A DNA stretch of 64,000 nt from Liopterus haemorrhoidalis (lineage: Eukaryota > Arthropoda > Insecta > Coleoptera > Dytiscidae): contig OZ020618.1 of NCBI GenBank assembly GCA_963971575.1, positions 7,938,501 through 8,002,500 of the forward strand. The letters are read 5' to 3'. The position numbers and the translations under genes were made by a program. Within the stretch, counting starts at the first letter, position 1; the number at the start of each line of letters is the position of its first letter. This document shows positions 22,825 to 35,149 of the stretch, in pieces. The notes beneath the pieces are model-generated. The model was given only the letters and a program-made list of their open reading frames with translations, was not told the origin of the DNA and did no database searches.

Positions 22825-23085
22825 TGGCGAAACTACACAAATTATGATTCGAATTAATCGAACATGTACCGTACTCGCCAGATTTGGCTCATTCCGATTT
22901 CTTTCTGTTTACATAACTCAAAAAATTATTGGCTGGAACGAAATTCTCATCAAATACTGAAGTGGTCGAAGCTGTAAATGGATTTTTCGAGAGTTTAGAT
23001 AATTCTTATTTTTATAAAGGAATGAAAAGTCTTGAGATGCGTTGGACTAAATGTGTAGAGCTGAATGGAAACTATGTTGAAAAAT
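22825..23085 (+). pseudogene. mariner transposase, C-terminal fragment
   Basis: Reads MAKLHKL, FELIEHVPYSPDLAHSDFFLF, then after a stop LKKLLAGTKFSSNTEVVEA and LEMRWTKCVELNGNYVEK before the stop codon. The pattern YSPDLAxSDFFLF holds the third catalytic Asp of DD34D mariners and the C-terminal tail is characteristic. One in-frame stop and loss of the first two thirds. It lies directly after HINE-B copy 2. Confidence 0.8.
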
Positions 23086-23842
23086 AAATACAATTTTGTC
23101 CCAAAAAGCTGTTTTATATCTTGTTTTAAAAACTTTACGATCACATTTCATAATGTTCTCAGTAATTAGATTAATGGATGAAAAATATTGATGGAAAAGA
23201 GTGTATATTTTGTGGAAAACAAAATTCTCCCAATCATTCAGAATTCTGTTGACTGTTGAACTTTATCACTTTCCAAATACCTACAAAGACCTGAAATGTG
23301 TAAAAACACACACTTCACATTAATTTTTGATTATTTCAGAGCTTAAGTCCATCCGATTAAAGTACAATATCCTATTAAATAGTAAGAATATAATGGAGGA
23401 ATTCATGGATTAACTGACCCATTACATCGTTGAAAGACGCTGTGACGCAGTTAAAGTCCAGCCGTGATTGGTCCAAAGATATTAGGGTGCGTTCTTCTCT
23501 TCCGGTTCTCTCTCACAAAATATATCAAAGTCACTTTTGCTTTCTTGTTACGCTTAGTAGAAGATTAACATTTGAATGAATCCAAAGATGTGTAACTAAG
23601 TTTAGAATTGATTACAAACTTTTTATAGGATTAAAGTATTGACTATTTGGTTTAGAGATGAAACGAAATGCTGAGGAAATGGAAATGTAGGTTAATTTCA
23701 AATATATACATTTGAATATATTTTGCTTTTTTGTTGTCATTAGAAACAGCTAAATGAGAAAAAGTTTTACGTATTTTTTTCAAGACAATTTCGTTCGATA
23801 CCCGGACTAACTATCGAAAAGTGATAGGGTATTTCCCCGTCA
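23086..23842. other. spacer with a HINE-A 3' end fragment
   Basis: 23262-23325 contains the HINE-A 3' subterminal repeat and hairpin in decayed form (AAATACCTACAAAGACCTGA, then GTGTAAAAACACACACTTCA). The rest is unassigned. Confidence 0.5.
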
Positions 23843-23912
23843 AAGCGAGTGTTACCTTTTATGTTTTTACAAACGACCACTAGATGGCAATATTGAAATG
23901 TGTCATTACTAT

Positions 23913-24565
23913 GGGTACATTCGATTTGACGCTCCGAGCGTTCCGAGCATGTTCTGTACACTCAAACGTTCGATTTGACGCTCGGAGTACACTCAGTTGC
24001 ATTCGTTTTGCGATCGAGCGAGCATTTAGAGTGCGCTCTATGTGTTCGGGGTTATAAGACCGAGTATATGGAGTATGACGTAAAAAAGTAGGGGAACGGC
24101 GATGAAAGAAATGAAAGTTTAAAATTAAATTATAAATAAAATAAAAATAATAGCCTTAGACAAATAACAATAGACAAATAATATTATTTGTCTATGGCTA
24201 CAGAGTACGGCCATTTTATGTATTTGTGACGTTCTGTAAACAGCAAAAAAAATATTAAAATACACCGTGCATAAAATTAAAATGGAAAAAATTCATTAAA
24301 TTAATTCATTAATTATTATTTAATTTTTAATTAATTTTATTTCTTCATCATTGAAAAAAAAAATCAAGGAAAAACCGAGGTATATAATTTTGATTCATGA
24401 CTGACATGAACTAATCTGACAGTAAAAACGCCGCCTAAAATTGTAGGGTTAGATTTTATAAACATTACGTCACAAGAACGCTCGCTCCGTTAGTGCTCTA
24501 TTCATGACGTCACCATCAACTGTTCGCTCAGCGCTCACTCTACTCTGTACAACTCGAATGCACCC
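23913..24565. mobile_element. CG-rich non-autonomous element, GGGTRCATTCGA ends, TAT target
   Basis: 653 bp with inverted ends GGGTACATTCGATTTG and CAACTCGAATGCACCC, flanked by TAT on both sides. The homologous site in mariner M2 (about 54205-54215) has a single TAT and no insertion. Both ends carry repeated GAGCG/CGCTC words; the middle is AT-rich. The superfamily is not clear. Confidence 0.75.
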
Positions 24566-24667
24566 TATATAAATTTGACATTTGTTATTGTGAAATCAGT
24601 GGCAGCTTATAAATTGACCCAGTAGTTTGTTGACAGGAAGCGTTTAAAAAAACAAGTTTGTGAAAAA

Positions 24668-25523
24668 ATGTATAATACTCATGAAGGTTTTCGTTGGATG
24701 ATTTTTACGATTTTAGTAAAGGCCTAACAACAGTACATAGATTCGCTTCGTTCAACTTTTGGTAATGAAGCACCATCAGAAAAGACTGTTTACAATTGGT
24801 TTGCAGAATTTCGTCGTGGTCGTGCGTCCTTCAGTGATGAATCTCATGAAGGTCGATCAAAATGTGATTAAAAAAAAACATCGATGCTTTGCGTAAAATG
24901 ATTGAAGAAAATCGGCATGTGACTTACCGTGAGATAGAGGCATTTTTGGCATATCGCAGATTGCAACACATTCTATTTTGCATGAACTTAGCTGTGAAAA
25001 AGATCTGTCCCCGATGGAATCCGCATAATTTGACCGAAACTCAAAAAAGGCTCGTGTTGATTGGTGTAAGGAAATGCTAAAAATATTCAACCTAGGCACT
25101 GCAAAATCCGTATACAACATCGTTACATGTGACGAAACTTGGATTTATTCATATGAACCGGAAAGTAAGCAATAATCCACTGTTTGGGTCTTTCAAGATG
25201 AACCGAAACCCACAAAAGTTGTTCGTTCACGAAGCACTTCCAAGAAAATGCTTGTTTCTTCGGTTGTACTGGACATGTCGCAACTATTCCTTTAGAAGAT
25301 CGGAGAACAGTTAATGCTGAATTGTATACAACAATTTGTTTGGCAGAAGTCATCGACAAAATCAGGAAAAACAACCAAAAACCTTGCATCATTCTTCATC
25401 ATGACAATGCAAGCTCCCACATGTCAAACAATTGATTATTTGAAGGAGAAAAACAATCGAAATAATGTCTCATTGCCCGTATTCACTATAAATCTTAAAG
25501 CTGAATATTTTGAAAAGCAATAA
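24668..25523 (+). pseudogene. mariner M1 transposase pseudogene
   Basis: The ATG at 24668 opens MYNTHEGFRWMIF. Later come FGNEAPSEKTVYNWFAEFRR (HTH linker), a CDETWIYSYEPE-like block (first Asp), LEDRRTVNAELYTTICL, and CIILHHDNASSH (second Asp). After a stop the sequence jumps to LKAEYFEKQ, the family's last residues, so the segment holding the third catalytic Asp is deleted. Many stops and frameshifts are present. It is dead. Confidence 0.8.
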
Positions 25524-25591
25524 AACTGTTTGTTCCAAAAAAATTATTTTCTTTCTTAGTTTTTGTAAAAACTTTAAAGGTAGCCCTCGTA

Positions 25592-26150
25592 TTAGAGGGT
25601 TTTTGATACCCACCCTGAAGGTATGTAAAGCTAAATACTGCAGTTCACAAATAAGGCGGAGTTATCTATATTCCTTTTTTAGCTATATTCTTTCCTGATA
25701 TAAATAAAACGCTATAAATTTAAAAAATGATAGCTATAAATAATGTTATGAATTTTAAAATGAACTTTGAGAAATGGTCAGAAGTTCTCTTATAAAATTT
25801 ACATAAAAAACTATTTTTGCACTGTATTCTTTTTCCTTTATCTCATTACGAATTCCAGAGACAAAGAACTATCTCAACTGTTTAAAAACGGCATTTGATT
25901 ATATTTTATTTTGTTCTATCGGAGTATTATCATATTTTAATATTAATTGTTTCAATTATATTCTCCTTCTATTTTAAACTTGTAAATTTATATCTTTATG
26001 AAAAAATATATTAAAAAGTTGCAAACGGAATATTTTAATTAATTAAATTTCAACATCTTCATCATCCGATTCACAATCCGAAACGAGATTTTTGATCTCG
26101 AGTTTCGTGACCGGGTTCGAAACCGGGTTTCGTGATCATATTTTCAAACT
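25592..26150. other. unassigned spacer with a palindromic patch
   Basis: 26085-26135 has the palindromic runs CGAAACGAGAT / ATCTCGAGTTTCG and ACCGGGTTCGAAACCGGGT. No gene seen. Confidence 0.45.
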
Positions 26151-26158
26151 GTGTAGAG

Positions 26159-26768
26159 CAGAGGTTTTTAAACGTATGTAGTCCGCGGACCCCCTCTTGA
26201 AAAACATTTTATTTTGCGGACCCCATCCTAACCCTAGGCATTTTACGTCGTTCTTGAGACTTAATTTCTGGCTCAATAATCTCATAGGCACTACGTTATA
26301 ATAAATATTGGTAAGAATGTATCGCTGGTTATTTTAATAAATGGTCTTGCGCATTTATAGAGATGAATATTTTTATTAGCATATAGAATAAAAAACATAT
26401 AATGAATAAAAATAGTAGTAAAAAGAATTAAAAAAAGTTAAAAATTTTAATACGTTAAATTCATGCAAACATTTCTTGGTCAAATATTAGTCAAAATAGA
26501 TCTTATTATAATATATTTTCTGTAAATAATTTGCAGTTGAATAAAGATAATTAAATTTTTACTAATTATTGTTTAGTTATGTCAATAACTAATTAGATAA
26601 CAACAAATGCAAGAAGTCTTGACCATGTACGATTTTTATTAAATAAGTTATTTGAATAAAAGCGAAAAGTTGGGGGATGTAAAGTTAATGTCAACATTGT
26701 TTCGCAGACCCCCGGTAATGGCTACACAGACCCCCTAAGGGTCGTGGACCCCAGTTTAAGAACCGCTG
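26159..26768. mobile_element. hAT MITE with perfect 8-bp duplication
   Basis: Ends CAGAGGTTTTTAAACG and AGTTTAAGAACCGCTG, subterminal GTCCGCGGACCCC and GGGTCGTGGACCCC, and GTGTAGAG at 26151-26158 and 26769-26776. The 610-bp interior is AT-rich and non-coding. It has landed in the left TIR of the pogo-like element that follows. Confidence 0.9.
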
Positions 26769-26773
26769 GTGTA

Positions 26774-27324
26774 GAGGAAGCCGAGGCATAACGGGCTCCC
26801 GGGGTATAACGGGCTCGCCTCTTTTTTGCAGTTAAAGCGTGCCGTCATGTTTGGGTGCCTTCCAATCACGTTCAGTACTTCGCTAGTGTCTTCCGAGAGT
26901 GGTTGTATGACTGAGAGCTGGCGTTTACATTTTGTAAATTGGTAAAACGTGTTTTTTGCTGTGTTGATATATTTTTCACACATATCCAGACGTTGATTGC
27001 TCCAGTGCAGAGCATGTGGCAAGTGGGCACATTGTTCTTGCGCTGGAGAAGATGATAACGATGAGGAATGCACTCACGTGTGTTCAATTTGCGCCAGATT
27101 TCAGCTGATTGCCCATTATACCACACCCGTGTTCATTCTGCCCCAACACCGGGGCAAAATGAGCACATGGAAACTTTTTTTTTATATCGTCAAAACTTTT
27201 ATTTAAGTTTTTTTACTGTCTGTAATAATTAGACAACAAATAATCTTACGAATAAAAGTGTTTGGAAATTTTTTACGATATTCTTTAAGATTTCTTAAGG
27301 TGCCCGTTATACTCCAGCTTCCCC
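26774..27324 (+). mobile_element. pogo-like element remnant with PHD-type C-terminus
   Basis: Inverted ends GAGGAAGCCGAGGCATAACG and its partner CCGTTATACTCCAGCTTCCC, each next to TA, with an extra copy of ATAACGGGCTC inside the left end. The interior keeps a zinc-finger coding fragment at 26995-27110. The hAT MITE at 26159-26768 split the left TIR flank. Confidence 0.65.
26995..27110 (+). pseudogene. PHD-like zinc finger, C-terminal fragment of a DDE transposase
   Basis: The frame reads LLQCRACGKWAHCSCAGEDD then CTHVCSIC. The order C-x2-C, W-A-H-x2-C, C-x2-C matches the PHD-like finger found at the C terminus of some insect pogo and piggyBac-type transposases. A TGA directly upstream can be explained by a single-base loss. 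No catalytic part remains. Confidence 0.6.
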
Positions 27325-27326
27325 TA

Positions 27327-28887
27327 CATTCAGGACTAATAGGGTCAGTATTATGTTCATTTTTTTAACGCACCTATAGTTTAGGTGTGCCTAAAAAAGT
27401 ACCAAAATTGATCCCTACTGATAAAGTGTGAAGAAATGTGTTAAATTATTTATACACTTTTTTTGTTGAGATACTAAATTATTAAGTTGTTTTTGCGCCG
27501 CATTTTAAACAATTCACAAATTTGTTTTAATTCTCAAGTGTAAAAAGTATTAATTTCTATTTTCACACATTGTAACAAGTTTGTAAAAACGCGAAAACAT
27601 GTTTAATTAAAACAAATGAAACAAAAAATTACAAAAAAAACATTTACAAAAGGCTCGTGTCTCGGTGTATACATTGTCGCGGATACCAAACAAAACCTAA
27701 AACCCTTTGAAATTTAACCTCAATAGAAATAAAAGTAACACAAACACTCAAATAACATGAACGAGAACGAACAATGTGTTTTCAACTGTATTGTACAAGA
27801 AGTTTGACCCCTTTCAACAAATCTCACACTGGATGAGTCACAAAAAATGTTCTTAGCATAAATTTTAACTTAATATTAACTAATGGCCGATTTATACTGT
27901 TTTAACTTGAGTTAAGCCCGAGTCAAAACAACATACAAATATACAGGGTGTTTGTTTGAAACGGGGCACCCCGAAAATCTCCTTTATTTGTAAAAATACA
28001 AAAAATCTTCAGAACAAAAGTGAAACTAGACAAAAAGACCCATCTAAAGGTTACTATAAGAATTCTGAGGCACTTCCGGTTTCACCGGAAATGATGTCAA
28101 CTTTTGATCTAACATAGGGAATCGATAATTTTATATTTTTTTCCTAAAAGTACATTAAATTAGCTTTACAATGAACCCAAAAAATCATATTTTTATGTTA
28201 ATCATTTCAAAATGGCGACCATTTATTTACAAAATAATAATCAACATAAGTTTTACAAAGTTGAACGTAGCAAGCTTTGAAACCAATAAAAAAAGAAACA
28301 AAATATCTCTAAAATAAACTGTTATAACTAGTTATTCTATGGTGTCGAAAAAAAAGTATCATTCTTATCACCAAGTTCAACGACCTTATAAACCATGGAC
28401 ATATATACCGATATATTTTATTATTTAACGTTTTATTTTAAAATTATGTAACTTTAACTAGCTCTGAGGAAGATTTGATTAAAATCGAAACGTAAGCTTA
28501 GTTAGATAAACTTTTTTATTTATTTCTACACCTGTCCGACTCCCATAAACTTAACTATTATAACTAGTTATTATATGAAATAACTTAAATTTTAATTTTT
28601 CAATTAAATGTTTTATAAATAACAAGATTTTAATAGTTTATTTTGCTTAATTTTGTTTGAAAAAAAATTGTATTAATTGGTAGTAAGTCGTTATTTGTAC
28701 CTAATTATGGTTTAGTAAAACTTAATTTTTAGAAAATTTTGATTTTGTTTTATGAGGAAGAACTTTATATATGTAATCTATTTATAATCTGTCACACATA
28801 TGTCATCATGTTATAGTTGCTATCGTTACATACTGCAAAAGACGTCCAACAACTAGTCTTGATCCTAACATATATATTTGTAAACTA
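27327..28887. other. region with minor repeat fragments, no gene
   Basis: 27328-27375 resembles part of the SINE at 62466-62775 (CATTCAGGACTAATAGGGTC). 27945-28000 begins with ATACAGGGTGTTTGTTTGAA, a common transposon-end style, but no partner was found. 28460-28550 (TCTGAGGAAGATTTGATT ... AAATCGAAACGT) resembles the LINE 3' UTR segment at 47870-47930. Confidence 0.4.
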
Positions 28888-29015
28888 TAGACTATTCCAA
28901 ACCTTCAGGCGGAACTAAATGGAATTTAAATTTTCTTAAGTTGTCACTAGCTAATTTTTTATATATTGAAGTGGGCTTTTCCTGATCCAAATAATGAAAA
29001 GCCTCAATCAATCAG
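28888..29015 (+). repeat. MITE family T, partial copy
   Basis: Left end TAGACTATTCCAAACCTTCA followed by GGCGGAACTAAATGG and GCCTCAATCAATCAG, as in the full copies at 46901-47082. The right inverted end is missing. Confidence 0.65.
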
Positions 29016-29473
29016 TAAATAGTGTATTTGGTTCACTAAATGGTTGAAAGAAAAGTACTTTTTTTTATATTTTTGTGAGTATCACCCTGGGCAGAAAGTA
29101 TCGATAAAAATGAATGTGTATAACGTCTTCTTTCAGAGAGCGTAAACCTACATTTGGTAAAAGATTGTTTCAAAGCGCACGAGGGACGTGTAATTTAATT
29201 GAAAACGAGCTTTCCTACCTCCATATTACCTTCTATTTTTAGATCCATATCTATTTATGTAGCTTCAAAGCATAGTAAAAATAACATTTACCGATTCTTA
29301 TCAAAATCGATCAACTAATACTGTTTTATATTTGTATATTAATTTTTAATAATACAGTAAAATGATTATATCCATTATGTTTTCAATTTTTCTTTATTAT
29401 TCTTGTTGTAAACCGAAAATGCCATTAACCTAAAATGAAACTTGGAAAAATATTTTCATCAAAAGGGCATTTT
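29016..29473. other. unassigned AT-rich spacer
   Basis: Nothing recognised. Confidence 0.5.
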
Positions 29474-31128
29474 AAAAATTGATGTGAAGTGCCGATTTTC
29501 ACACATTTCAGGGTAGGTACTTTGTAGGTATTTAATAAGTGTAAGAAGCCAGCAGAATGTTATATGTATAGGACAATATTTTTTCTGTTACCACATAAAA
29601 CAAACAACAGTTTTTCGATAGTCATATTTATTCGTTATTTGAGTACTAAGAGCTTTAATTTAATTTTTGTAAACTAAAATTGCAACTAAATAATTTGCAT
29701 AATTTCGTCACAATAAAAATTAAATATCATGGCGATTTTTTCTGTATTTGTTTCGTATCTAAATCTTCATTAAATTAATTCGATTTCAGAAACATATTCC
29801 TTGTGAGAAATTGAATTGACTATCAATTACTAAAGTGTTATTTGATTTATTAGTATTTTACTACTATAAATGATTTATTTCTATTTGATACCTAAAAAAC
29901 AAAAAACTAAAATAATTAAAAAAGTAGGTTGAATTATGATGTATAATAGTAGGTGAAGCTTATACATTTGATTCTCAGCTGTTAAAAATGTTTTATTATA
30001 TTTTTAATTTCAAAAGAACACATACACTACCTTAGTCATAAATTAAAAAAAATCTTAACATTATTCGCCATTGTTTAGCCATGAATTAAAAAATAATAAA
30101 TTTGTCAAAAACACAAAAACTGCAATATGTTTCAAAAACGCAATCTTATCAAAAATTTTCTTTCGTATGTTTCCGGTTCAGATGTACATTACTTATAAAT
30201 TTTTCAGATTTTGGTTTAACCCCTTTGAGTTAAAGAATGCGAAACAGTAATTTTTTTAGTAAATCTTTAGAAAAAAAAAAAAAACAAACTTAAAATAAAG
30301 AATTTTTAAAAGCTACTTTATATTCCTTAATCTATGTCTTAAGAGCTTTCTTTTGATATCACACAATAAAATTTAAAAAATAATAATAATTTTGACAAAA
30401 TACCAAAATTCAGATTAAATGCGTATTTTTATATTAAATAACTAAAAAATATTTTAGCCTTGTCTTTAATTTATAATTTATACATTATGAATATACTTTA
30501 AATTATAAAAATAAAGGTCAATAAACACTTTTTAATACGAAAATAAAAAAAAAAACTGGCAGCCATTGTGGTCATTTCTGTCACAAAAATTTGTATGTAA
30601 AAATTCGTAAAGCCTCCTTTAGTATATTTATTAAATGGATGCCTCACTCAAAATTTAAAATTTTTTTTTTTATTAAATACATATAGTCGGTTTCATTGAT
30701 TTAAAGGGATCTAGAATTTTAATTCTAGTAACTTTTAACGATTAATTGAAGCTTTTGATAATTTTGTTTAGCTAAACCCTCATCAATCGTTAAAAGATGA
30801 GCTATTGCAACTTAAGAAAAATAAAATTCCATTTATTTCCACTGAAACATATGGAATAGCCTTTATTTGTTTATATTTATCACGCAATTTGTTTTTTTTT
30901 TTTAACTCTATATTTTTCCTATATGTGGGTTAGAGAAAGAATTAGACAAGCGTGCCAAATTTCAACTTTCTATGTTCTGCCGTTTAGCTACAATTTCTAC
31001 CGTAAGGGCAGACAGACAGACAGAAAGAAAGACAGACATACATACAGACATACAGACAGATAGACAAACAGACACATGAGAGAAGTTAAAAGTGTTTCTT
31101 GGTGGTCATACCTACAAAATCCTAAAAA
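29474..31128 (-). mobile_element. HINE-A copy B (divergent subfamily)
   Basis: On the minus strand it has the same 5' end (TAGGATTTTGTAGGTATGAC), a short degenerate microsatellite (31011-31075) and a 3' end with hairpin GTGAAAATCGGCAC-like. It has no tRNA-like module at the position used in copies A, C-F. A TA-target MITE is nested at 30684-30863. Confidence 0.6.
30684..30863 (-). repeat. MITE family T nested in HINE-A copy B
   Basis: Ends TAGTCGGTTTCATTGATTTA and ATATGGAATAGCCT, TA on both sides, and interior CTAGTAACTTTTAACGATTA as in the copies at 47222-47403. The flanking HINE-A sequence reads through (ATTAAATAC / TTTGTTTATATTTATC), confirming insertion. Confidence 0.75.
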
Positions 31129-31763
31129 TTAATATTAGTAGCAAGAAGAGGTGCAACTGTTCCTTTGCACCTCCTGGCAGCTTTACTGAAATGATCCGTG
31201 GAAAACGCTAATAGCTATAAATGTTGTATGCCAAAAATATAATATTCCAATATAATATTCTCTCGTTGAGTAAGTTTCTTTGGTAGTAACTAGTGATAGA
31301 ATTAGGTAGAAAGCTCGGCTTGGTGGGAGCGGAAACGCGTTCGTCTACTGATTAAGTTCTCAATTATCCGTGAAATCTATATAATGAGGACCTGCGAAGT
31401 GTCTAATTAGGAAGTTTGTGTGAGAGGAATATGAATTTCCTTTCTGCTCCCCGTTTACCACGCCACACTCTTTTTCTTTATAATAAGCTTTTATTGGCGT
31501 CGAGACTCATTCTGGAAAATTAAATGAGGGAAAACTTCCACCGCTTTATTGATACTTTAAAACAGGTTAATACTTTATTTGATTGTAGCAATTTATACTT
31601 ATTAGTTTTATTCTATTATTTTTTTATTTATGCTCTTTTTACATTTTATTGCCAATCATAGTTTACAATATAGGGAACGACTATTGAGCAGTTAGTGTGT
31701 GGCTAGCTGTGCATAGAGTACCACGTTCAAATACCGATGTCGGCGAATATTTTTAATATAGTT
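31129..31763. other. unassigned spacer
   Basis: 31685-31745 contains GTTAGTGTGTGGCTAGCTGT and TTCAAATACCGATG, weakly tRNA/SINE-like and partly repeated at 41797-41830. Nothing else is recognised. Confidence 0.4.
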
Positions 31764-31917
31764 TTCTAGAGCAGTGTTTCTCAAACGGTAGTCCACGGAC
31801 TACTGGACTAAAAAAATGTTGTGATCCGCGAAATACTTATAAATTATTATTTTTGAGCTTTTTTGTCATTTTTAGGGTTTTGTAGGTATGACCAAAAAAC
31901 CCTTATACCGTCATTTT

Positions 31918-32098
<181 letters not shown>

Positions 32099-32568
32099 TC
32101 GGTAAAAATTGTAGCCAAACGGCTAAACCTAGAGAGTTGAAATTTGGCATGCTTATACAACTCTTTGACCCGCACATAGGAAAAATACTAAAACATCTAA
32201 AAAACATATCCCCCTAAAAATATAAACAAATATCTGCTCATCGAAAAAAAAAATATTTTTTTTTTAATTCTGAGTAGGGTATCAAATGAAAGCCCTTGGT
32301 ACGTGGATTAACGATCAAATTTTTATTTTTGCAAAATAAATTATTTTGCAGCGATTTTTGTCAATACTGTGCAAAAAAATTTTTGTCCCACACCCTGTAG
32401 CCCAGATGGTTTAAACTAAAAATCTGAAAAAATTCGAAGTAATGTACATTGGTGTGAACCGGAATAGTACAACAGGAATTTTTGATCAGATTATGTTTTC
32501 GGAAAATAACGCATTTTTTGTGTTTTTAACTAAAATATGTGAACTATTTAATACGTTGTGTAACATAG

Positions 32569-32655
32569 CAGACCGTTAGCTCTCGTGGCGTGGTTGGATT
32601 TGTCGTACGCTTAATAATATAAGTTAACTTGCAAACTAGGGTTCGAATCCTGTTG
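32569..32655 (+). other. tRNA-like module inside HINE-A copy C
   Basis: B box GGGTTCGAATCCTG is perfect and an A-box-like TAGCTCTCGTGGCG is at the start; a T-rich tail follows. The sequence between the boxes differs from the modules of copies A/F, D and E. Confidence 0.55.
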
Positions 32656-33140
32656 ATTTTATTTTTTGTTTTATTTTTTGCATTTTTATTTTGTTAAAAT
32701 TCTAGTTATATTTGGTAAATGTTGCATTTAATTTTTAAAAGCGTAAATTTAATAACCAGTGGAAAGTGTTGAAATTATAATTTAATTCTATGTTTGACGG
32801 AATCAAAGGGCGGGACTTATGATGTAAGCAACCAATGGAAGCCATAGGTGCAATTTTCAAAATCTTAATGAACTTTGCTGTATAAAAAAAAATACTGCAT
32901 ATATTTAGAAACTTAAATAATGGTATTAGGCATTCGAATTAAAATTCATAAAAAAATATTTTGAAATAAAATTTGTTTTGGCATCCCAAATAATCATCGT
33001 TCAGTTACTAAATACCTGCAAAACCCAGAAATGTGTGAAAATTCACACTTCACATCAATTTTTTTTTTATAATTTTTTGTCAATTTTCGGTGATTTTTGT
33101 TCATTTTCAGTGATTTTTTATTACTGAGATATAATATATA

Positions 33141-33466
33141 GTCCGTTCAAAGGTGAGAATGCAGTATTGCTCTTATGGCAAATGGGAGCGGTGTTGCCAA
33201 ATATTATAAAAGTGTCAAATGTGTCAATTATAATAATATCAAAAACTCGTATGATTTACAAAAATCAACTCTTATAAAACTCATAATAACACTCAACAAA
33301 AACAAATGACCATTTGTAGAATACTGCGTCTTCACAGATCAGTGCGTTTTAGAGCTGGCAACGTCGACAAGCAAGAAAAGGATAGCGTCATTGTATAAAC
33401 CCATTAGAGAGTATGAAAAAGAACTACTCTATATGTTCTGTACTGTATACTCACCTTTGAACGGAC
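33141..33466 (+). repeat. MITE family G, copy 2
   Basis: Ends GTCCGTTCAAAGGTGAG / CTCACCTTTGAACGGAC, TA at 33139-33140 and 33467-33468. The interior is nearly identical to the inverted copy at 14457-14781. Confidence 0.85.
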
Positions 33467-33765
33467 TATTGAGAACTGACACGCTCGGATACGCAGTCTG
33501 GTGGTCAAATATTGTACTAGGCGACTGTAGTACTGTTTGAAATTATTACATATTTTCTAGTGTTGATTTCTTGTTAGAATGTCGATAGATACATTTTCAT
33601 AAAATAAAAATGTACTGTGCTTAAATTAACCTGTTCCCTGTTAGCATATTCACAGCTGAATACTAGAAAATTCAGCCATATTGCCTTGAAAAACAGCGCC
33701 GCCAACGGTAATGTCATTTCTCATTAGATGTATATGCACTATATACTGTTAGAAGTTAACAAAAA

Positions 33766-34661
33766 AATTGATGTGAAGTGTGAATTTTCACACATTTCAG
33801 GGTTTTGCAGGTATTTAGTAAGTGAATGATGATTATTTGGGATGTCAAAACAAATTTTATATTAAAATATTTTTTTTTGTTAATTTTAATTCGAACGTCT
33901 AATACCATTATTTAGGTTTCTAAATATGTGCAGTATTTTTTTTTTTTTATATATATAGCAAGGTTCATTATGAATTTTAAAAATTGCGCCTATGGCTTCC
34001 ATTGGTTGTTATAAGCCCCGCCTCTCTGATTTCGTGTACATTGAAACATAATTAAATTATAATTTAAACAATTTCCACTTGTTATTAAATTTACGCTTTT
34101 AAAAATTAAATGCAACATTTGCCAAAATATAACTAGAATTTTGAAAAAATAACTTAAGCAATATAAAAATTAAAAAAAAAAAAAATAATATTGTCTCTTC
34201 TCGCAGGGTTCGATCCCCCTTTCGATCGAGTTAGTTGGGTGAGAAGCCAGTGTCATAACCACTACACCAGGATACACCTTCTAGTGTAGCGTGTTACAAA
34301 GCTATAATTTGTGTACATTATTAGCCAAAAAACATAAAAAATGCGTTTTTTTTTCATAAATCATAATCTGATCAAAAATTCCTGTTGTACTATTCCGGTT
34401 CACACAAATGTACATTACTTGGATTTTTTTCAGATTTTTAGTTTAAACCATCTAGGCTACAGGGTGTGGGACAAACATTTTCTTGCACAATTTTGGCAAA
34501 AATCGCGTCAAAATAATTTATTTTGCAAAAATAAAATTATGATCGTTAATCTACGTACCAAGGGCTTTCATTTGATACCCTACTCAGACAGACAGACAGA
34601 CAGAAAGACGACAAAATAACGGTATAAGGGATTTTTGGTCATACCTACAAAACCCTAAAAA
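33766..34661 (-). mobile_element. HINE-A copy D
   Basis: Both ends are complete on the minus strand, but the microsatellite is short (34588-34610) and the stretch next to it is deleted. Contains its own tRNA-like module. Confidence 0.65.
34192..34281 (-). other. tRNA-like module inside HINE-A copy D (tRNA-Glu-like)
   Basis: On the minus strand TATCCTGGTGTAGTGGTTAT gives a perfect A box (TGGTGTAGTGG), followed by GGCTTCTCACCC and the B-box-like GGATCGAACCC. The start resembles tRNA-Glu/Asp-type genes. Followed by a run of T. Confidence 0.6.
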
Positions 34662-35149
34662 GGAGTATAAAAAAGAAACGAAAATCATTATTTTAGGAAT
34701 ATTATTACATAAGAAATCTAATTATTAATATTAAATCAATGTTAGAATACGTATATTTTAATTAGAATGTTTTGCTAATTATCAAGAATTGATAATCCTA
34801 CTTTAGGATTCTTGATAATTTGATAAGGTAATGATACTAATGAGTTGTATTATGTAACTAAGCAAGCCACTACTGGCCGACGGTTGTCTGAGTCCACGCT
34901 GATCAAGTGCCGCTTGTGAGTTTTTGGTTGTGAATAAATTGTTTAAAACATATTGTGTAGTTATATTTTTTTTTATGTGTATGAAATTAAGTGTCTAATA
35001 ATACAATAAATTTGTTCAATAGTACAGTTGTTCCTTGTGACCACAAGGTATTAAATTAAATATTTTACTGGTCCGCGGCACATTTTTGGTTGAGAAACGA
35101 TGTTCCAGAGTTCTCCCACAGAAAGCAGAGGGCTTATTACCAAGGTATT

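Larger units (their letters stand above)
23846..25589 (+). mobile_element. mariner copy M1 with an inserted CG-rich element
   Basis: Inverted ends CGAGTGTTACCTTTTATGTT (left) and ...GGTAGCCCTCG (right) with TA retained at 25590-25591. The 5' UTR is interrupted by the element at 23913-24565. The sequence is homologous to mariner M2 at 51623-54259, which lacks that insertion but carries two others. Without the insert it is about 1.09 kb, shorter than usual because the last catalytic region is deleted. Confidence 0.85.
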
